Assembly: GCA_964592755.1 (NCBI GenBank)
Contig: CAZQFS010000112.1
Coordinates: forward strand, 1-9,443
Source: CAZQFS01 sp964592755
GTDB lineage: Bacteria; Hydrothermota; Tepidihabitantia; Tepidihabitantales; Tepidihabitantaceae
DNA length: 9,443 nucleotides
Reading direction: 5' to 3'
Below the pieces are notes generated by a model. It saw only the letters and a program-made list of their open reading frames with translations. It made no database searches and had not been told where the DNA came from. This document shows, piece by piece, positions 7,672-9,443 of this stretch. Both the position numbers and the translations under genes were made by a program. The stretch's first letter is position 1; every line of letters starts with the position of its first letter.

Positions 7672-8307
7672 CTACGAGACAAGCAGTCCGTCCAGGAAGG
7701 GGTTGACCAGCAGTGCCCGGCCAAAAGTACCCGGCTCGCCATGGCCGGGATAGACCTCTGTCTCGCGTTTCAACAGCGCCTGCAGGCGGCCTAGCGACGC
7801 CTGCATCTTGCTGGTGGAACCGCCCGGAAAATCAGTCCTGCCGATGGAATCCACGAACAACGTGTCGCCGGTGAAGGCGTAACCGTCGGCCAGCAGGCAG
7901 ATGCTGCCACGAGTGTGGCCCGGCGTGTGCACGACAGTCAGCGTCTCATGCCCGACCCGGACCTCGTCGCCTTCGGCCAGCAGTCGCGTCGGCTTGGGTG
8001 AGCCGACCTCAAGGCCCATCATCGCCGCCAGCGCGGCATCCGGGTCTTGGAGCATCGCGGCGTCCAGTCGGTGAATCAGCAGCTCGGCGCCGGTCGCGTC
8101 CACGACTACCCGGTTTGCCGCCATGTGGTCGATGTGGCCGTGAGTATTGATGACGAGCCTGACAGTGCCGCCCAGTTGCTCGGCCAGAGCGAGAATCTTC
8201 TCCGCATCGCCGCCCGGGTCGACCACGGCAAGCTCATCGTCCGACTTGAGGACGTAGCAGTTGGTTGCCAGCGGCCCGACCACGAGCCGCTCAACCTTTC
8301 GGGCCAC
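7672..8307 (-). CDS. MBL-fold metallo-hydrolase, glyoxalase II-like
   Basis: A 211-residue protein of the small glyoxalase II-like branch of the metallo-beta-lactamase superfamily, opening with the typical LVVGPLATNCYVL. Metal ligands are visible in order: THGHIDH (55-61), H131 in HTPGHTRGS, D148 in TGDTLF and H189 in YPGHGEPG. GRTDFPGG (157-163) is the usual substrate-side loop. It probably hydrolyses a thioester or similar small substrate in the cytoplasm; the true substrate is not predictable and it lacks the C-terminal domain of classical GloB. The start is GTG at 8305-8307 with AGGA six bases upstream, overlapping the end of ogt by 17 nt. Starting at the next GTG (codon 9) would lose the first strand. 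Confidence 0.9.
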   Translation of the reverse strand: MARKVERLVVGPLATNCYVLKSDDELAVVDPGGDAEKILALAEQLGGTVRLVINTHGHIDHMAANRVVVDATGAELLIHRLDAAMLQDPDAALAAMMGLEVGSPKPTRLLAEGDEVRVGHETLTVVHTPGHTRGSICLLADGYAFTGDTLFVDSIGRTDFPGGSTSKMQASLGRLQALLKRETEVYPGHGEPGTFGRALLVNPFLDGLLVS

Positions 8308-8839
8308 GCTCCATCCTGTTCTTGCCGGTTAGACGACGGGATGTGCCCGTGCCGACAACTTGCCACCCCTCGCGGCCGAGCAAGAACTCCTTCCACGCCA
8401 GACCGCCACGGAAGCCGGTTAGTCTCATGTCCTTGCCGACCACGCGGTGGCAGGGGATGAGCAGTGGAAACGGATTGCGAGACAGCACCCGACCCACGGC
8501 CCGGGCCGAACCGGGGCGAGACACGGCACGGGCCAGCTCCTGATAGGTCATCACCCGGCCCGGCTTGATACCCGCGCACCGACCCAGCACCCGGCGTGCG
8601 AACCGGCTTAGCCGACTCACATCCACCCACAGACGCCGGGGAATCGGCCCGCCATCAAGGACCCGCGCCAGGCTTTGCGCCAGCCAACCGCGACTGCGGG
8701 GTCGGGACGCCGCACCGGACCCGGGCCAGGGCGAAAGCGTGACGCTGGACACCTTGTCCCGGCTCCAGGAGACCGTCACCGAGCCAGAGCCAAACCGGCA
8801 CGTCTTGGTCGATGTGGTCGTGTTCAGGCTTCTCTTCAC
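8291..8839 (-). CDS. ogt: Methylated-DNA--[protein]-cysteine S-methyltransferase (O6-methylguanine-DNA methyltransferase)
   Basis: A 182-residue suicide repair protein that moves the methyl group from O6-methylguanine to its own cysteine. The acceptor is C130 in IPCHRVVG; the arginine finger is R113 in SARAVGRVLSRNPFPLL; Y99 lies in MTYQELA; the GFRGGLAWKEFLL helix follows. Residues 1 to about 75 correspond to the degenerate N-terminal domain (FGSGSVTVSWSRDKVSSVTL and LAQSLARVLDG). The frame is also open from TTG at 8875, but that TTG is the -35 box of the promoter described below. I therefore place the start at GTG 8837-8839, directly at the predicted transcription start, so the message would be leaderless and no SD is expected. 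It is the first gene of the minus-strand operon. Confidence 0.92.
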   Translation of the reverse strand: MKRSLNTTTSTKTCRFGSGSVTVSWSRDKVSSVTLSPWPGSGAASRPRSRGWLAQSLARVLDGGPIPRRLWVDVSRLSRFARRVLGRCAGIKPGRVMTYQELARAVSRPGSARAVGRVLSRNPFPLLIPCHRVVGKDMRLTGFRGGLAWKEFLLGREGWQVVGTGTSRRLTGKNRMERGPKG

Positions 8840-8847
8840 TAGCCGCA

Positions 8848-8875
8848 ATGATAGACCGGGCCGGCCGAAAGTCAA
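8848..8875 (-). promoter_or_regulatory. Sigma70-type promoter of the minus-strand operon
   Basis: The -35 box is TTGACT (8870-8875, 5/6 consensus). After a 16-nt spacer comes the -10 box TATCAT (8848-8853, 5/6 consensus). Counting 7-9 nt downstream puts the transcription start at about 8839-8841, on or just before the ogt GTG at 8839. No similarly good promoter was noticed within the operon, so this one may serve all eight downstream genes. Confidence 0.7.
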
Positions 8876-8892
8876 GAACGCTGGGCTGCCCC

Positions 8893-8919
8893 CAAACCGC
8901 AGATGAGGCTGCGGGTTTG
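8893..8919. repeat. Inverted repeat / hairpin upstream of the ogt promoter
   Basis: CAAACCGCAG (8893-8902), a 6-nt loop, then CTGCGGGTTTG (8909-8919): a 10-bp stem with one bulged G. It begins 18 bp upstream of the ogt -35 box. Neither side has a long T run, so it does not look like an intrinsic terminator. It may be a regulator site or chance. Confidence 0.5.
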
Positions 8920-9040
8920 CTGTTGACGTTTCATAAGCAACGAGCCCCTGGCGCTTGAGTCTGACTGGTCGTGGCCCCCGTTAGTGGCCCAATCAACAGA
9001 TGCAGCGGACCTCCAACCAATGGGTGAACCAGGAGGCTCG

Positions 9041-9184
9041 ATGAGGATACCCAGGGTCTTCCCTAGGCTGGAGCAGAAGCTCGGCTTCCTCAAACGCCGC
9101 CGTCCTGCTCCTGACCTTCGTCAAGGTCCCCTGTACCCCCCCCCACCTGAAAGTCTCGGCTGCCGCTGTCGGCAAGTTGTGTAA
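9041..9184 (+). CDS. Possible small basic protein, hypothetical
   Basis: A 47-codon frame starting at ATG 9041 with AGGAGG at 9031-9036 and a CTCG spacer, the same SD arrangement used by ino1. The product is Arg/Pro-rich (MRIPRVFPRLEQKLGFLKRR at the start, PPPP from the C9 run, CRC near the end) and resembles no family I know. No promoter is evident in front of it, and GC-rich non-coding DNA often gives such frames. The SD is the only real support. Confidence 0.2.
   Translation: MRIPRVFPRLEQKLGFLKRRRPAPDLRQGPLYPPPPESLGCRCRQVV
9136..9144. repeat. C9 homopolymer tract
   Basis: Nine consecutive C on the plus strand, about 80 bp upstream of the plus-strand -35 box. It is the longest homopolymer I noticed in the window. 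It is prone to slippage or sequencing error, and would shift the frame of the small ORF at 9041. Confidence 0.9.
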
Positions 9185-9224
9185 TTGCGGAATGTTACGG
9201 GCACGGACGGGGTCGCGGTCTTTC

Positions 9225-9252
9225 TTGACATGGGCCTGGACAGGCCGACAAT
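9225..9252 (+). promoter_or_regulatory. Sigma70-type promoter of the plus-strand gene
   Basis: A perfect -35 TTGACA (9225-9230), 16-nt spacer, and -10 GACAAT (9247-9252, 4/6 but with the key A2 and T6). The expected start at about 9259-9260 leaves a leader of roughly 38 nt carrying the SD at 9282-9288. The spacer length equals that of the divergent ogt promoter. Confidence 0.6.
9233..9246. promoter_or_regulatory. Palindrome filling the promoter spacer (candidate operator)
   Basis: GGCCTG-GA-CAGGCC is a perfect 6-bp inverted repeat with a 2-nt centre, lying entirely between the -35 and -10 boxes. Its position would suit a repressor or activator site, but no regulator gene is in view and GC-rich palindromes arise by chance. 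Confidence 0.35.
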
Positions 9253-9281
9253 CTAGGCGTGTGGACCCGGAATGAACCGGC

Positions 9282-9288
9282 AGGAAGG
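9282..9288 (+). promoter_or_regulatory. Ribosome binding site of the plus-strand gene
   Basis: AGGAAGG lies 9 nt before GTG at 9298. It supports GTG as the start and the signal peptide as the true N-terminus. Confidence 0.7.
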
Positions 9289-9297
9289 CAGCAGACC

Positions 9298-9443
9298 GTG
9301 AAGTTCAAGCTCGCCCTGTTCGCTGTGTTCTGTCTCCTGTGCACTGCCCTGTCCGCGCAGTACCTCGAAAGCAATATCTGGCTTCCCGACTCGCTTGGCG
9401 GGATGAGCTATCCGCGCGCCATCGCGTGGAACCCGATGAACAA
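9298..9443 (+). CDS. Secreted protein, N-terminus only; possible beta-propeller (cut by window end)
   Basis: 48 codons are visible from GTG 9298 to the right edge, with no stop. Residues 1-20 (MKFKLALFAVFCLLCTALSA) are a clear Sec signal peptide with likely cleavage at LSA|Q. No lipobox is evident. The mature start, QYLESNIWLPDSLGG followed by SYPRAIAWNPMN, resembles the first blade of YVTN/NHL-type propeller proteins, but too little is present to be sure. An SD (9282-9288) and a promoter (9225-9252) precede it. It is transcribed divergently from the ogt operon. Confidence 0.75.
   Translation, partial: MKFKLALFAVFCLLCTALSAQYLESNIWLPDSLGGMSYPRAIAWNPMN

Larger units (their letters stand above)
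8876..9224. other. Intergenic spacer between divergent promoters
   Basis: About 350 bp without a convincing gene. It holds the hairpin at 8893-8919, a doubtful small ORF (9041-9184), a short hairpin at 9113-9128 (GACCTT-cgtc-AAGGTC) and a C9 run at 9136-9144. Open frames on both strands give proteins I do not recognise. No tRNA-like fold or attachment site was seen. Confidence 0.6.

Noticed and set aside
8923..8951. TTGACG as a possible plus-strand -35 box
   Set aside because: No -10-like hexamer is found 16-18 nt downstream; the sequence there is GC-rich.
9113..9128. Short hairpin GACCTT-cgtc-AAGGTC as a terminator
   Set aside because: The stem is only 6 bp, no T tract follows on either strand, and no gene ends nearby.
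8872..9175. Minus-strand open frames at 8872-9093 and 8993-9175
   Set aside because: They have no SD and no recognisable motif. They overlap each other in different frames, and the first runs into the ogt promoter.

Overview
This is a GC-rich bacterial stretch dominated by one tightly packed transcription unit on the minus strand. It runs from about 8875 down past the left edge, with a divergent gene starting at the right edge. A signal-peptide-bearing outer-membrane-barrel protein points to a diderm (Gram-negative-type) bacterium. GTG and TTG starts are frequent. The organism cannot be fixed from sequence alone. The signal-peptide style, the propeller/barrel fusion and the archaeal/actinobacterial-type inositol-phosphate synthase recall uncultured candidate phyla such as WOR-3, and this assignment is a low-confidence inference.

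Layout, read in the direction of transcription on the minus strand: (1) a near-consensus sigma70-type promoter at 8848-8875, apparently giving a leaderless or nearly leaderless mRNA; (2) ogt, O6-methylguanine-DNA methyltransferase; (3) an MBL-fold hydrolase of the glyoxalase II-like type, overlapping ogt by 17 nt; (4) ino1, inositol-3-phosphate synthase, behind a strong Shine-Dalgarno (SD); (5) tmk, thymidylate kinase; (6) an S41 C-terminal processing protease overlapping tmk by ATGA; (7) mutM/fpg, 8-oxoguanine glycosylase with an obligatory TTG start; (8) an isoaspartyl peptidase/L-asparaginase whose SD covers the mutM stop codon; (9) a large secreted protein, at least 826 residues, cut by the left edge. 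It joins a zinc metalloprotease domain (HELTH), a TolB/PD40-type beta-propeller and the start of an Omp85-like beta-barrel.

The right 570 bases hold a roughly 350-nt spacer between divergent promoters, with a hairpin, a C9 run and one doubtful small ORF. A second promoter there has a perfect TTGACA and a palindrome filling its spacer. It drives a plus-strand secreted protein of which only the first 48 codons are visible.

The operon mixes DNA maintenance (Ogt, MutM, Tmk), envelope proteolysis (S41 protease, the metalloprotease-propeller-barrel), peptide turnover (isoaspartyl peptidase) and inositol phosphate synthesis. Most members are familiar housekeeping families. The most unusual object is the terminal protease-propeller-barrel fusion. 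No tRNA, rRNA, CRISPR array, insertion sequence or convincing terminator was seen.
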